The notes beneath the pieces are model-generated. The model was not told the origin of the DNA, did not search any database, and worked only from the letters and a program-made list of their open reading frames with translations. Of a stretch of 25,717 nucleotides of DNA, positions 7,261 to 14,330 are shown piece after piece. The position numbers were made by a program, and so were the translations under genes. How positions within the stretch are numbered: position 1 is the stretch's first letter; every line of letters begins with the position of its first letter. Source of the stretch: Bacillota bacterium (GTDB lineage Bacteria; Bacillota; Bacilli; Paenibacillales; Paenibacillaceae). The DNA is taken from positions 1 to 25,717 of the forward strand of contig JAEWAQ010000059.1 of assembly GCA_023391635.1 (NCBI GenBank), written 5' to 3'.

Positions 7261-7659
7261 ATGGTTATGTCTGATCCCATTGCAGATATGCTGACACGGA
7301 TTCGCAACGCGAACCTCGTTCGTCACGAATCGGTGGAATTGCCCGCGTCCACAGTGAAGAAGCAGATTGCTGAAATCCTGAAGCGCGAAGGCTTCATCCG
7401 CGACGCAGAATACGTCGAGGACAACAAGCAAGGGCTGATCCGCATTTTCTTGAAATACGGCCCGAATAATGAGCGCGTCATTACCGGTCTGAAGCGCATC
7501 AGCAAGCCCGGTCTGCGTGTCTACACGAAATCGAATGAAGTTCCGCGGGTGCTGGGTGGCCTCGGCATCGCGATCATCTCGACATCCAAAGGCGTCGTGA
7601 CCGACAAGGAAGCGCGTCAAAGCAAGAATGGCGGCGAAGTGCTCGCTTACGTTTGGTAA
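7261..7659 (+). CDS. rpsH: 30S ribosomal protein S8
   Basis: S8 binds the central domain of 16S rRNA. The 132-aa product has the N-terminal MSDPIADMLTRIRNA and the C-terminal GLGIAIISTSKGVVTDKEAR. Two in-frame ATGs compete (7261 and 7267). AAGGAGG at 7246-7252 lies 8 nt before 7261 and 14 before 7267, so 7261 is preferred. In E. coli S8 represses the spc operon; no such site was identified here. Confidence 0.96.
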   Translation: MVMSDPIADMLTRIRNANLVRHESVELPASTVKKQIAEILKREGFIRDAEYVEDNKQGLIRIFLKYGPNNERVITGLKRISKPGLRVYTKSNEVPRVLGGLGIAIISTSKGVVTDKEARQSKNGGEVLAYVW

Positions 7660-7689
7660 TTCAACCCGCACACGATTGGAGGTGTACCC

Positions 7690-8232
7690 ATGTCCCGTAT
7701 CGGACGCAAACCGATCCAGGTGCCTAACGGCGTGAACGTGAACCTGGACAACAATACGATTACTGTCAAAGGTCCGAAAGGCACTTTGTCGCGTGAACTG
7801 CATAAAGATATGAAGGTTTCGGTCGAAGCCGACGTCATTACGGTCGAACGTCCTTCTGAAAACAAGTTGCATCGCTCCCTGCACGGTACGACCCGTTCGG
7901 TCGTTGCCAACATGGTCAGCGGCGTAACCGATGGTTTCGCGAAGAATCTTGAACTTGTAGGCGTCGGTTATCGCGCAAGCAAGTCCGGAGACAAGCTCGT
8001 TCTGAACGTAGGTTATTCGCATCCGGTGGAGTTCATGCCTGAGAGCGGCATCGAATTCGAAGTTCCGGCGCAAAACAGGATCATCATTCGCGGTATCGAC
8101 AAAGAGCTTGTCGGCGCAACTGCTGCGAAAGTACGCGCCGTACGCGAACCTGAACCGTACAAGGGCAAAGGGATCAAGTACGAGGGCGAACGCATCATCC
8201 GCAAGGAAGGCAAAGCCGGCAAGAAGAAATAA
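7690..8232 (+). CDS. rplF: 50S ribosomal protein L6
   Basis: The 180-aa L6 lies near the sarcin-ricin loop and the GTPase centre. It has two tandem alpha/beta repeats: MSRIGRKPIQVPNGVNVNLD starts the first, and VGVGYRASKSG introduces the second. The C-terminal signature VRAVREPEPYKGKGIKYEGE is intact. ATG 7690 follows TTGGAGGTG. A 125-nt spacer to rplR contains the family C repeat. Confidence 0.97.
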   Translation: MSRIGRKPIQVPNGVNVNLDNNTITVKGPKGTLSRELHKDMKVSVEADVITVERPSENKLHRSLHGTTRSVVANMVSGVTDGFAKNLELVGVGYRASKSGDKLVLNVGYSHPVEFMPESGIEFEVPAQNRIIIRGIDKELVGATAAKVRAVREPEPYKGKGIKYEGERIIRKEGKAGKKK

Positions 8233-8247
8233 TACGGCAGCTTAGCA

Positions 8248-8347
8248 GTATCCTGATGTAATAAGGAGTGACTTTGAGTATTCGGTGTGACTTTGAACTC
8301 CGTTCAAAGATCCTGATGTAATGCTCAAAGATCCTGATGTAAGGAGG
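8248..8347 (+). repeat. Hairpin repeat family C, copy 1, before rplR
   Basis: The element at 8270-8347 matches 13191-13269 with four substitutions and one indel. The block 8280-8321 is identical to 13201-13242 over 42 nt. An inner stem CTTTGAAC (8291-8298) / GTTCAAAG (8302-8309) closes on TCC. An outer stem CTTTGAG (8272-8278) / CTCAAAG (8324-8330) encloses it. CAAAGATCCTGATGT occurs twice with a 21-nt period, and a third partial ATCCTGATGTAA lies at 8250-8261. The element ends in AAGGAGG, the rplR ribosome binding site. Confidence 0.9.
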
Positions 8348-8357
8348 GAATCTCGGC

Positions 8358-8726
8358 ATGATTACGAAAAGCGACAAGAACAAAGCTCGTCTGAAGCGCC
8401 ACCTGCGGGTGCGCAAGAAGATCAGCGGTACAACGGAGCGTCCGCGCCTTTCCGTATTCCGTTCTTCGAAGCATATTTACGTGCAATTGATCGACGATAT
8501 CAAGGGCATAACGCTGGCCAGCGCATCCACTGTCGACAAGGAATTGTCCGGACAAGTAAAGAACGGCGGCGATGTCGAAGCGGCACGCCAAGTCGGCACA
8601 TTGATCGCACAACGCGCGAAGGCCAAAGGATTCGAGAACGTCGTGTTCGATCGCGGCGGTTATCTCTATCACGGACGGATTCAAGCACTGGCGGACGCGG
8701 CGCGCGAAGCCGGGCTTCAGTTCTAA
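8358..8726 (+). CDS. rplR: 50S ribosomal protein L18
   Basis: L18 binds 5S rRNA together with L5 and L25. The 122-aa sequence starts MITKSDKNKARLKRHLRVRK and ends with the conserved YLYHGRIQALADAAREAGLQ. ATG 8358 is 10 nt after AAGGAGG (8341-8347), which is itself the 3' end of the family C repeat, so translation initiation here is physically joined to that element. rpsE follows after 30 nt. Confidence 0.97.
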   Translation: MITKSDKNKARLKRHLRVRKKISGTTERPRLSVFRSSKHIYVQLIDDIKGITLASASTVDKELSGQVKNGGDVEAARQVGTLIAQRAKAKGFENVVFDRGGYLYHGRIQALADAAREAGLQF

Positions 8727-8756
8727 TCAAATGGCGAAACAAGGAGGGTTAACGAT

Positions 8757-9254
8757 TTGCGTGTAGATCCGAATTCTTTGGAACTGACGGAAAAAATGGT
8801 TCAAATCAATCGCGTTGCGAAGGTCGTCAAAGGCGGCCGTCGGTTCAGCTTCAGCGCGCTCGTCGTCGTAGGCGACGGCAAAGGCTGGGTCGGTGCCGGC
8901 ATCGGCAAAGCGGGCGAAGTTCCGGACGCGATTCGCAAAGGCGTAGATGACGCGAAGAAAAACTTGATTTACATTCCACTCGTCGGCACGACGATTCCGC
9001 ATGCGGTAACCGGTCACTTCGGAGCGGGCAAAGTATTGCTGAAGCCGGCATCCGAAGGTACGGGCGTGATCGCCGGCGGCCCGGTGCGTGCGGTGCTCGA
9101 ACTGGCAGGCGTGGGCGACATCCTGACGAAGTCGCTCGGATCTTCCAACTCCATGAACATGGTGAATGCGACGCTCGAAGGGTTGTCCCGTCTCAAGCGT
9201 GCCGAAGACGTGGCCAAACTCCGCGGCAAAACCGTGGAAGAGCTGTTGGGTTAA
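8757..9254 (+). CDS. rpsE: 30S ribosomal protein S5
   Basis: S5 has a double-stranded-RNA-binding-like N-terminal domain and helps maintain decoding accuracy. The 165-aa product contains KVVKGGRRFSFSALVVVGDG and the C-terminal GGPVRAVLELAGVGDILTKS. It uses a TTG start at 8757 after AAGGAGGG; no ATG lies nearby in frame. The spectinomycin-site loop (residues ~20-30) looks normal. rpmD follows 13 nt after the stop. Confidence 0.97.
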   Translation: MRVDPNSLELTEKMVQINRVAKVVKGGRRFSFSALVVVGDGKGWVGAGIGKAGEVPDAIRKGVDDAKKNLIYIPLVGTTIPHAVTGHFGAGKVLLKPASEGTGVIAGGPVRAVLELAGVGDILTKSLGSSNSMNMVNATLEGLSRLKRAEDVAKLRGKTVEELLG

Positions 9255-9267
9255 GGAGGGGTATCAG

Positions 9268-9447
9268 ATGGCAAAATTGCAAATCACCCTCAAGCGCAGT
9301 TTGATCGGCCGTCCGGAGAATCAGCGCCAGACGGTTCAGTCGCTTGGCTTGCGCAAGACGAATTCGACTGTCGTGAAAGAAGATAATGCGGCCATTCGTG
9401 GCATGGTGAACACTGTCATCCACTTGGTCGAAGTTAAGGAAGTTTAA
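9268..9447 (+). CDS. rpmD: 50S ribosomal protein L30
   Basis: The 59-aa product MAKLQITLKRSLIGRPENQR... is the usual length for bacterial L30, a small alpha/beta protein. The frame is open upstream to 9166, but TAAGGAGGGG just before 9268 and the family N terminus fix the start. The C-terminal NAAIRGMVNTVIHLVEVKEV fits. Confidence 0.97.
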   Translation: MAKLQITLKRSLIGRPENQRQTVQSLGLRKTNSTVVKEDNAAIRGMVNTVIHLVEVKEV

Positions 9448-9494
9448 ATTGAAAATGCTTGATCTGCATAACTCTCAAGGAGGTGCGACGTACG

Positions 9495-9938
9495 ATGAAA
9501 TTGCATGAGCTACAGCCAGCTGCTGGATCGAAGTTCAGCCGCAAGCGCGTAGGCCGCGGCACCGGCAGCGGTCTCGGCAAGACGTCCGGTCGCGGTCATA
9601 AGGGGCAGAATGCCCGTTCCGGCGGCGGCGTCCGTCCGGGATTCGAAGGCGGCCAAAACCCGCTTTACCGTCGTTTGCCGAAGCGGGGCTTCAACAATGA
9701 CCGTTTCGCTAGCGAATATGCGATTGTCAACCTGGATCAACTGAACAGATTCGCTGACGGTACGGAAGTCACGCCGGAATTGTTGCTCGCCGAAGGGGTT
9801 CTGCGCAATCCCAAGGATGGCATAAAGGTTCTCGGCAATGGCGATCTGACCGTGAAGCTGACCGTGAAAGCCCATAAGTTTTCACAATCCGCTGCTGATA
9901 AAATCCAGGCCGCCGGCGGTAAAACCGAGGTGATCTAA
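9495..9938 (+). CDS. rplO: 50S ribosomal protein L15
   Basis: L15 is a late-assembly protein with a long glycine- and arginine-rich N-terminal extension, seen here as residues ~14-55 (KRVGRGTGSGLGKTSGRGHK...). The 147-aa product begins MKLHELQPAAGSKFSRKRVG; CAAGGAGGTG upstream selects ATG 9495 over the in-frame 9459. Its stop overlaps the secY start by one base (TAATG). Confidence 0.97.
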   Translation: MKLHELQPAAGSKFSRKRVGRGTGSGLGKTSGRGHKGQNARSGGGVRPGFEGGQNPLYRRLPKRGFNNDRFASEYAIVNLDQLNRFADGTEVTPELLLAEGVLRNPKDGIKVLGNGDLTVKLTVKAHKFSQSAADKIQAAGGKTEVI

Positions 9939-11236
9939 TGCTAAGGACCATCCAGAACATCTGGAAAGTCGAGGATCTCCGCAAGCGTATCCTGTTTACG
10001 CTGTTCATCCTCTTGATCTACCGGATCGGAGCATTCGTACCGGTCCCGAACATTAACAAGGATGCTCTGAATGCGGCGAATCAGCAAGGCAACGATCTGT
10101 TCGGCATGCTGAACACTTTTTCCGGCGGTGCCTTGTTCCAGTTCTCGATCTTCGCGCTGGGAATCATGCCGTATATCACGGCATCGATCATCGTGCAGCT
10201 GTTGTCGATGGACGTCATTCCGAAGTTCGCGGAGTGGAACAAGGAAGGCGAGATCGGCAAACGCAAGCTGGCGCAAGTGACTCGTTATGGTACGGTTATC
10301 CTCGGGCTGATCCAATCGTTCGCGACGACGATCGGTTTTAACCGGATGTACAATCAACAGATGATCATCGACCCGACGGCGGCGACGATCATCATGATTA
10401 CGATCGTCCTGACAGCGGGCACTTCGTTCCTGATGTGGCTTGGCGAGCAGATCAACGAGAAGGGCATCGGCAACGGGATTTCGATTCTCATGTTGGCGGC
10501 GATCATCGCTTCGATTCCGCAGCATACGCGTTCGATCATCGAGAGCGAGTTCATCAACGCGGATCAGATGTTCATGAGCATCGTGAAGTTGGCCGCGATC
10601 TTGATCGTGATCATCCTGATCGTAGCAGGCGTTATCTTCGTGCAGCAAGGCGTACGCAAGATTCCCGTGCAGTATGCGAAGCGCGTTGTCGGGCAGAAGA
10701 TGTACGGCGGGCAGACGACGCACATCCCGCTTAAGGTGAATGGCGCAGGCGTTATCCCGGTCATCTTCGCTTCGTCGCTGCTGATGTTCCCGATTACGAT
10801 CGCCAACTTCTGGTCCGATCGGACGTGGGCACAGTGGATCAGCACGAATCTGAATTTCGATAAGCCGCTCGGCATGGTCTTCTATGTCCTGCTCATTATC
10901 GGGTTCACCTTCTTCTACACGTTCGTGCAATTCAACCCGCAGCAGATGGCGGACAATATGAAGAAGAACGGCGGCTATATTCCTGGCATCCGGCCAGGCA
11001 AGCCGACGGAAGGATTCCTGATGAAGCTGTTGACGCGATTGACGCTCTCGGGATCGATCTTCTTGGCTGTCATTTCCGTGCTTCCGGTCTTTTTCGCAGC
11101 CGCGGCTGATCTTCCCCGCACCGTCGGGTTCGGAGGAACATCGCTTCTGATCGTGACCGGCGTTGCGCTGGAGACGATGAAGCAGATCGAAAGCCAGTTG
11201 ATCAAGCGGCATTACAAAGGGTTCATCAATAAGTGA
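9938..11236 (+). CDS. secY: Protein translocase subunit SecY
   Basis: SecY is the channel of the Sec translocon, which exports or inserts proteins across the cytoplasmic membrane with SecE, SecG and SecA. The 432-aa product has about ten hydrophobic segments, a first helix near residues 18-37, the plug region after it (FGMLNTFSGGALFQFSIFAL) and the conserved GEQINEKGIGNGISILMLAA. Its start is coupled to the rplO stop. The position between rplO and adk is the standard Bacillus order. Confidence 0.97.
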   Translation: MLRTIQNIWKVEDLRKRILFTLFILLIYRIGAFVPVPNINKDALNAANQQGNDLFGMLNTFSGGALFQFSIFALGIMPYITASIIVQLLSMDVIPKFAEWNKEGEIGKRKLAQVTRYGTVILGLIQSFATTIGFNRMYNQQMIIDPTAATIIMITIVLTAGTSFLMWLGEQINEKGIGNGISILMLAAIIASIPQHTRSIIESEFINADQMFMSIVKLAAILIVIILIVAGVIFVQQGVRKIPVQYAKRVVGQKMYGGQTTHIPLKVNGAGVIPVIFASSLLMFPITIANFWSDRTWAQWISTNLNFDKPLGMVFYVLLIIGFTFFYTFVQFNPQQMADNMKKNGGYIPGIRPGKPTEGFLMKLLTRLTLSGSIFLAVISVLPVFFAAAADLPRTVGFGGTSLLIVTGVALETMKQIESQLIKRHYKGFINK

Positions 11237-11258
11237 GCCGGTTGAAGGTGGAGTATCA

Positions 11259-11915
11259 ATGAACATTCTGTTTATGGGGCCTCCCGGCGCCGGCAAGGGC
11301 ACCCAAGCGGAACGGATTACGGCAAGTTACGGGATTCCGCATATTTCTACCGGCGATGCATTCCGTCTGGCGATGAAGCAAGGCACGCCTCTGGGGCTGC
11401 AAGCCAAGTCATTCGTCGATCAGGGACTGCTTGTTCCTGACGAAGTCACGAACGGTATCGTGCGAGAACGGCTGGCTGCTCCGGATTGCGCATCCGGATT
11501 TCTGCTTGACGGATTCCCACGCACGATCGCGCAAGCGAACGCGCTTGACGATATGCTGGCAGAGATGGGTCGCAAGATTGACCATGTCATCAATTTGAAG
11601 GTGGACCGCAGCCTGCTGTTGGCGCGCCTGACCGGGCGGCGGATCTGCAAGTCATGCGGCTCCACTTATCATGTATTGTTCAATCCGCCGAAGCAGGAAG
11701 GCGTCTGCGACAAGTGCGGCGGCGAGCTCTACCAGCGGTCTGACGATACGGAAGAGAAGGTCGGTACCCGTCTTGACGAGTACACGAGCAAGACGGCGCC
11801 GCTCTTGGCTTATTACAGCGATAAGAACCTGCTCTTCGAATTGGACGGAGAGAAGGATATCGACCAGGTGACGGCCGATATCGATTTGCTTCTGCGGAGA
11901 TCCGGTCGATCATGA
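11259..11915 (+). CDS. adk: Adenylate kinase with zinc-binding lid
   Basis: It catalyses ATP + AMP to 2 ADP in the cytoplasm. The 218-aa product has the P-loop GPPGAGKGTQ (residues 7-16), the AMP-binding DGFPRT (84-89) and a long-form LID carrying four cysteines (C130, C133, C150, C153) expected to bind structural zinc, as in Gram-positive enzymes. ATG 11259 follows GAAGGTGGAG. Its stop overlaps the map start (ATGA), so the two are translationally coupled. Confidence 0.97.
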   Translation: MNILFMGPPGAGKGTQAERITASYGIPHISTGDAFRLAMKQGTPLGLQAKSFVDQGLLVPDEVTNGIVRERLAAPDCASGFLLDGFPRTIAQANALDDMLAEMGRKIDHVINLKVDRSLLLARLTGRRICKSCGSTYHVLFNPPKQEGVCDKCGGELYQRSDDTEEKVGTRLDEYTSKTAPLLAYYSDKNLLFELDGEKDIDQVTADIDLLLRRSGRS

Positions 11916-12658
11916 TCATCTGCAAATCCGCCAAAGAGTTGGACCTGATGCGGGAGGCTGGCCGTATTGTCGCGGAAACGCACCGATTGATGAATCAAGC
12001 GGTGGCGCCCGGCATTACAACCGCGGAACTGGATCGAATAGCGGACGACTATATTCGAAGCCAGGGTGCCGTTCCATCATTCAAAGGCTACAACGGGTTC
12101 CCGTCCAGTATTTGCGCTTCCACGAACGAGGAGCTCGTTCACGGGTTTCCCGGGCCGCGGAAGCTCAAAGAGGGCGACATCATCAGCATCGATATCGGCG
12201 CCGAGTATAAAGGTTATCATGGCGATTCCGCCTGGACCTACGGCGTCGGGACGATCTCGAGCGAGGCGCAGCGCCTCCTGGACGTTACGGAAGCTTCGCT
12301 CTATGCGGGACTCGATCTCGTACGTCCGGATGTTCGGCTGTTCACCGTTTCCCACGCCATCCAGAAGGTCATTGAAAGTGCGGGGTTCTCGGTTGTGAAG
12401 GAGTATGTCGGTCACGGCGTTGGGGCCAAGCTACACGAGGAACCGCAAATTCCGAATTACGGCATCGAAGGCCGAGGCCCGAGGCTGAAGCCGGGCATGA
12501 CGCTTGCCATTGAACCGATGGTCGTGGCGGGAGAGCGCTATGTCAAGACGCTTGCGGACAATTGGACGGTCGTGACGGTGGATGGCTCGCTGTGCGCGCA
12601 TTTCGAGCATACCGTAGCCGTAACCGAAGACGGGCATGAAATACTGACCCGTGCATGA
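11912..12658 (+). CDS. map: Methionine aminopeptidase, type I
   Basis: It removes the initiator methionine from new proteins. The 248-aa product has all five dinuclear-metal ligands of the pita-bread fold: D94 (SIDIGA), D105 (GDSAWT), H168 (VGHGVG), E201 (AIEPM) and E232 (FEHTVAV), with substrate-contact H77 in ELVHGFPG. It overlaps adk by 4 nt. B. subtilis has the same map-KOW gene-infA order. Confidence 0.97.
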   Translation: MIICKSAKELDLMREAGRIVAETHRLMNQAVAPGITTAELDRIADDYIRSQGAVPSFKGYNGFPSSICASTNEELVHGFPGPRKLKEGDIISIDIGAEYKGYHGDSAWTYGVGTISSEAQRLLDVTEASLYAGLDLVRPDVRLFTVSHAIQKVIESAGFSVVKEYVGHGVGAKLHEEPQIPNYGIEGRGPRLKPGMTLAIEPMVVAGERYVKTLADNWTVVTVDGSLCAHFEHTVAVTEDGHEILTRA

Positions 12659-12677
12659 ATAAGCCAGGTGATTCGCG

Positions 12678-12962
12678 ATGACAGACAGGAAATCGATCGT
12701 GCCCGGCGATGTGGTGAGAAGCCGGCGCGGCAAGGACGAGGGTCAACTCCTCGTTGTTCTGGCGATTGTCGACGAGCGATTCGCGCTCGTGGCCGACGGC
12801 GACAAGCGCCGGTTCGATCGGCCCAAGCGCAAGAACTTGCTGCACCTTCAGCCGCTCGGAATCCGGAGCGAGGAAGTGTCCGGAAGTCTTCGCGAGACCG
12901 GTCGCGTCACGAACGCGAAGCTTCGGTTCGCTATCGGCAGTGCTGAGAAGAAAGGAGAATGA
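12678..12962 (+). CDS. KOW-domain RNA-binding protein (L14e-like)
   Basis: The 94-aa basic protein has an N-terminal KOW-like motif (VPGDVVRSRRGKDEGQLLVV, residues ~8-27) followed by VDERFALVADGDKRRFDRPK. This resembles the small KOW proteins encoded between map and infA in Bacillus (positional counterpart of ybzG). Such proteins are presumed to bind RNA or the ribosome, but their function is not established. ATG 12678 is preceded by CCAGGTG. The tail (~residues 60-94) shows no motif. The stop is 2 nt before the chosen infA start. Confidence 0.85.
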   Translation: MTDRKSIVPGDVVRSRRGKDEGQLLVVLAIVDERFALVADGDKRRFDRPKRKNLLHLQPLGIRSEEVSGSLRETGRVTNAKLRFAIGSAEKKGE

Positions 12963-12964
12963 CG

Positions 12965-13180
12965 GTGGCCAAAGAGGACGTCATTGAAGTGGAAGGAACG
13001 GTTGTCGAACCGCTTCCGAACGCGATGTTCAAGGTGGAACTTGAGAATGGGCACCAGATTTTGGCGCATGTCTCCGGCAAACTGCGGATGCACTTCATCC
13101 GGATTCTGACGGGAGATAAAGTTGTAATCCAACTGTCGCCATATGATCTGACGCGGGGCCGCATTACCTACCGCAAATAG
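12965..13180 (+). CDS. infA: Translation initiation factor IF-1
   Basis: IF-1 is an OB-fold factor that occupies the 30S A site during initiation. The product from GTG 12965 is 71 aa (MAKEDVIEVEGTVVEPLPNA...), matching family length. An in-frame ATG at 12959 exists, but GGAG at 12954-12957 is only 1 nt from it and 7 nt from the GTG, so the GTG is chosen. HVSGKLRMHFIRILTGDKV and the C-terminal LTRGRITYRK are conserved. A family C repeat separates it from rpmJ. Confidence 0.96.
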   Translation: MAKEDVIEVEGTVVEPLPNAMFKVELENGHQILAHVSGKLRMHFIRILTGDKVVIQLSPYDLTRGRITYRK

Positions 13181-13190
13181 GAATGGGAGA

Positions 13191-13269
13191 GACTTTGGGG
13201 ATTCGGTGTGACTTTGAACTCCGTTCAAAGATCCTGATGTAAGGCTCAAAGATCCCGATGTCAAGGAGG
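13191..13269 (+). repeat. Hairpin repeat family C, copy 2, before rpmJ
   Basis: This is the second copy of the element at 8270-8347. The inner stem CTTTGAAC (13212-13219) / GTTCAAAG (13223-13230) with TCC loop is identical. In the outer stem, CTTTGGG (13193-13199) replaces CTTTGAG but still pairs with CTCAAAG (13245-13251) through one G-U. The second TCAAAGATC copy reads CCCGATG instead of CCTGATG. The element ends in AAGGAGG (13263-13269), the rpmJ ribosome binding site. Confidence 0.9.
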
Positions 13270-13277
13270 ATACAATC

Positions 13278-13391
13278 ATGAAGGTGAGACCGTCGGTCAA
13301 GCCGATCTGTGAAAAATGCAAAGTCATTCGCCGCAAAGGCAATGTGATGGTTATTTGCGAAAATCCGAAACACAAACAAAAACAAGGTTAA
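13278..13391 (+). CDS. rpmJ: 50S ribosomal protein L36 (zinc-ribbon form)
   Basis: A 37-aa frame reads MKVRPSVKPICEKCKVIRRK, then GNVMVICENPKHKQKQG. It contains the C11-x2-C14...C27...H32 zinc ligands of the C+ type. L36 is the smallest 50S protein and binds domains II/V of 23S rRNA. ATG 13278 lies 8 nt after AAGGAGG. Position infA-rpmJ-rpsM is canonical. Confidence 0.97.
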   Translation: MKVRPSVKPICEKCKVIRRKGNVMVICENPKHKQKQG

Positions 13392-13409
13392 AGGAGGTGC
13401 TTTCAGTCT

Positions 13410-13778
13410 ATGGCTCGTATTGCTGGTGTTGACATTCCGCGCGACAAGCGCGTGGTAATCTCCCTGACGTACATCTTCGGAATTGGCAAATCGACTTCCG
13501 AGAAGCTGCTGCAGACGGCCGGCGTCAATCCCGATACGCGTGTACGCGATCTGACGGAAGATGAGCTTGGCCGCATTCGTGAGACGATCGACAAATCGCA
13601 GAAGGTGGAAGGCGATCTTCGTCGTGAAATTGCTCTGAACATCAAGCGCTTGACGGAAATCGGATGCTATCGCGGCATTCGCCATCGCCGCGGACTCCCG
13701 GTACGCGGACAACGCACCAAGACGAACGCGCGCACACGCAAAGGCCCGCGTCGTACGGTAGCGAACAAGAAGAAGTAA
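13410..13778 (+). CDS. rpsM: 30S ribosomal protein S13
   Basis: The 122-aa product, MARIAGVDIPRDKRVVISLT..., has the helix-two-turn-helix region and the basic C-terminal tail RGQRTKTNARTRKGPRRTVA that contacts P-site tRNA. S13 forms inter-subunit bridges with L5. ATG 13410 follows AAAGGAGGTG, 18 nt after rpmJ. Confidence 0.97.
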   Translation: MARIAGVDIPRDKRVVISLTYIFGIGKSTSEKLLQTAGVNPDTRVRDLTEDELGRIRETIDKSQKVEGDLRREIALNIKRLTEIGCYRGIRHRRGLPVRGQRTKTNARTRKGPRRTVANKKK

Positions 13779-13797
13779 TAAGGGGGGATAATCAACA

Positions 13798-14196
13798 ATG
13801 GCACCTAAAGGTAAGAAAGTCGTTCGTACGAAACGTCGCGACCGGAAAAATATCGATACAGGCGTTGCTCACATCCGCTCCACCTTTAACAATACAATCG
13901 TTACGATTACGGACCCGCACGGCAATGCGATCTCTTGGGCAAGCTCCGGCAACCTGGGCTTCAAGGGCTCCCGCAAGTCCACGCCTTTTGCCGCCCAGAT
14001 GGCCGCGGAATCCGCAGCCAGAGCGGCAATGGAGCATGGCATGCGTACTGTTGAAGTTATGGTTAAAGGTCCGGGCGCCGGACGCGAAGCTGCGATCCGT
14101 TCCCTGCAGGCTGCAGGTCTTGAAGTCAGCATGATCAAAGACGTCACGCCGGTTCCCCATAACGGCTGCCGTCCTCCGAAGCGCCGCCGCGTATAA
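13798..14196 (+). CDS. rpsK: 30S ribosomal protein S11
   Basis: S11 forms part of the platform at the mRNA exit (E site). The 132-aa product shows HIRSTFNNTIVTITDPHGNA and the C-terminal DVTPVPHNGCRPPKRRRV typical of the family. ATG 13798 follows AAGGGGGG. A 134-nt spacer separates it from rpoA, much longer than the neighbouring gaps; I see a hairpin but no convincing sigma-A promoter in it. Confidence 0.97.
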   Translation: MAPKGKKVVRTKRRDRKNIDTGVAHIRSTFNNTIVTITDPHGNAISWASSGNLGFKGSRKSTPFAAQMAAESAARAAMEHGMRTVEVMVKGPGAGREAAIRSLQAAGLEVSMIKDVTPVPHNGCRPPKRRRV

Positions 14197-14291
14197 GACG
14201 CGCCGCAATGTGGTATCAAACAAAAACAACTTGTGAATAATGGTTGTAATGGTTAGGCATACTACATGGTTTACCTTGTGTAAACTACGGC

Positions 14292-14321
14292 AACGTCCGA
14301 GCGTGAGACGTTTGAAGGAGG
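14292..14321 (+). promoter_or_regulatory. Hairpin directly before the rpoA ribosome binding site
   Basis: AACGTC (14292-14297) pairs with GACGTT (14307-14312) around a 9-nt loop, and the Shine-Dalgarno AAGGAGG begins at 14315. The remainder of the rpsK-rpoA spacer (14197-14291) has no recognised element. Confidence 0.35.
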
Positions 14322-14330
14322 GTAATGCTT

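Noticed and set aside
9941..11302. 453-codon open frame on the - strand
   Set aside because: It is antisense to secY, and its translation is rich in Asp/Arg/His with no family resemblance; secY is certain. It is a shadow frame caused by codon bias.
12959..12961. ATG start for infA
   Set aside because: GGAG is only 1 nt away, whereas GTG 12965 has 7-nt spacing and gives the normal IF-1 N terminus.
14197..14291. Internal promoter before rpoA
   Set aside because: TTGTGA and TTGTAA occur, but no acceptable -10 box lies at 16-18 nt.
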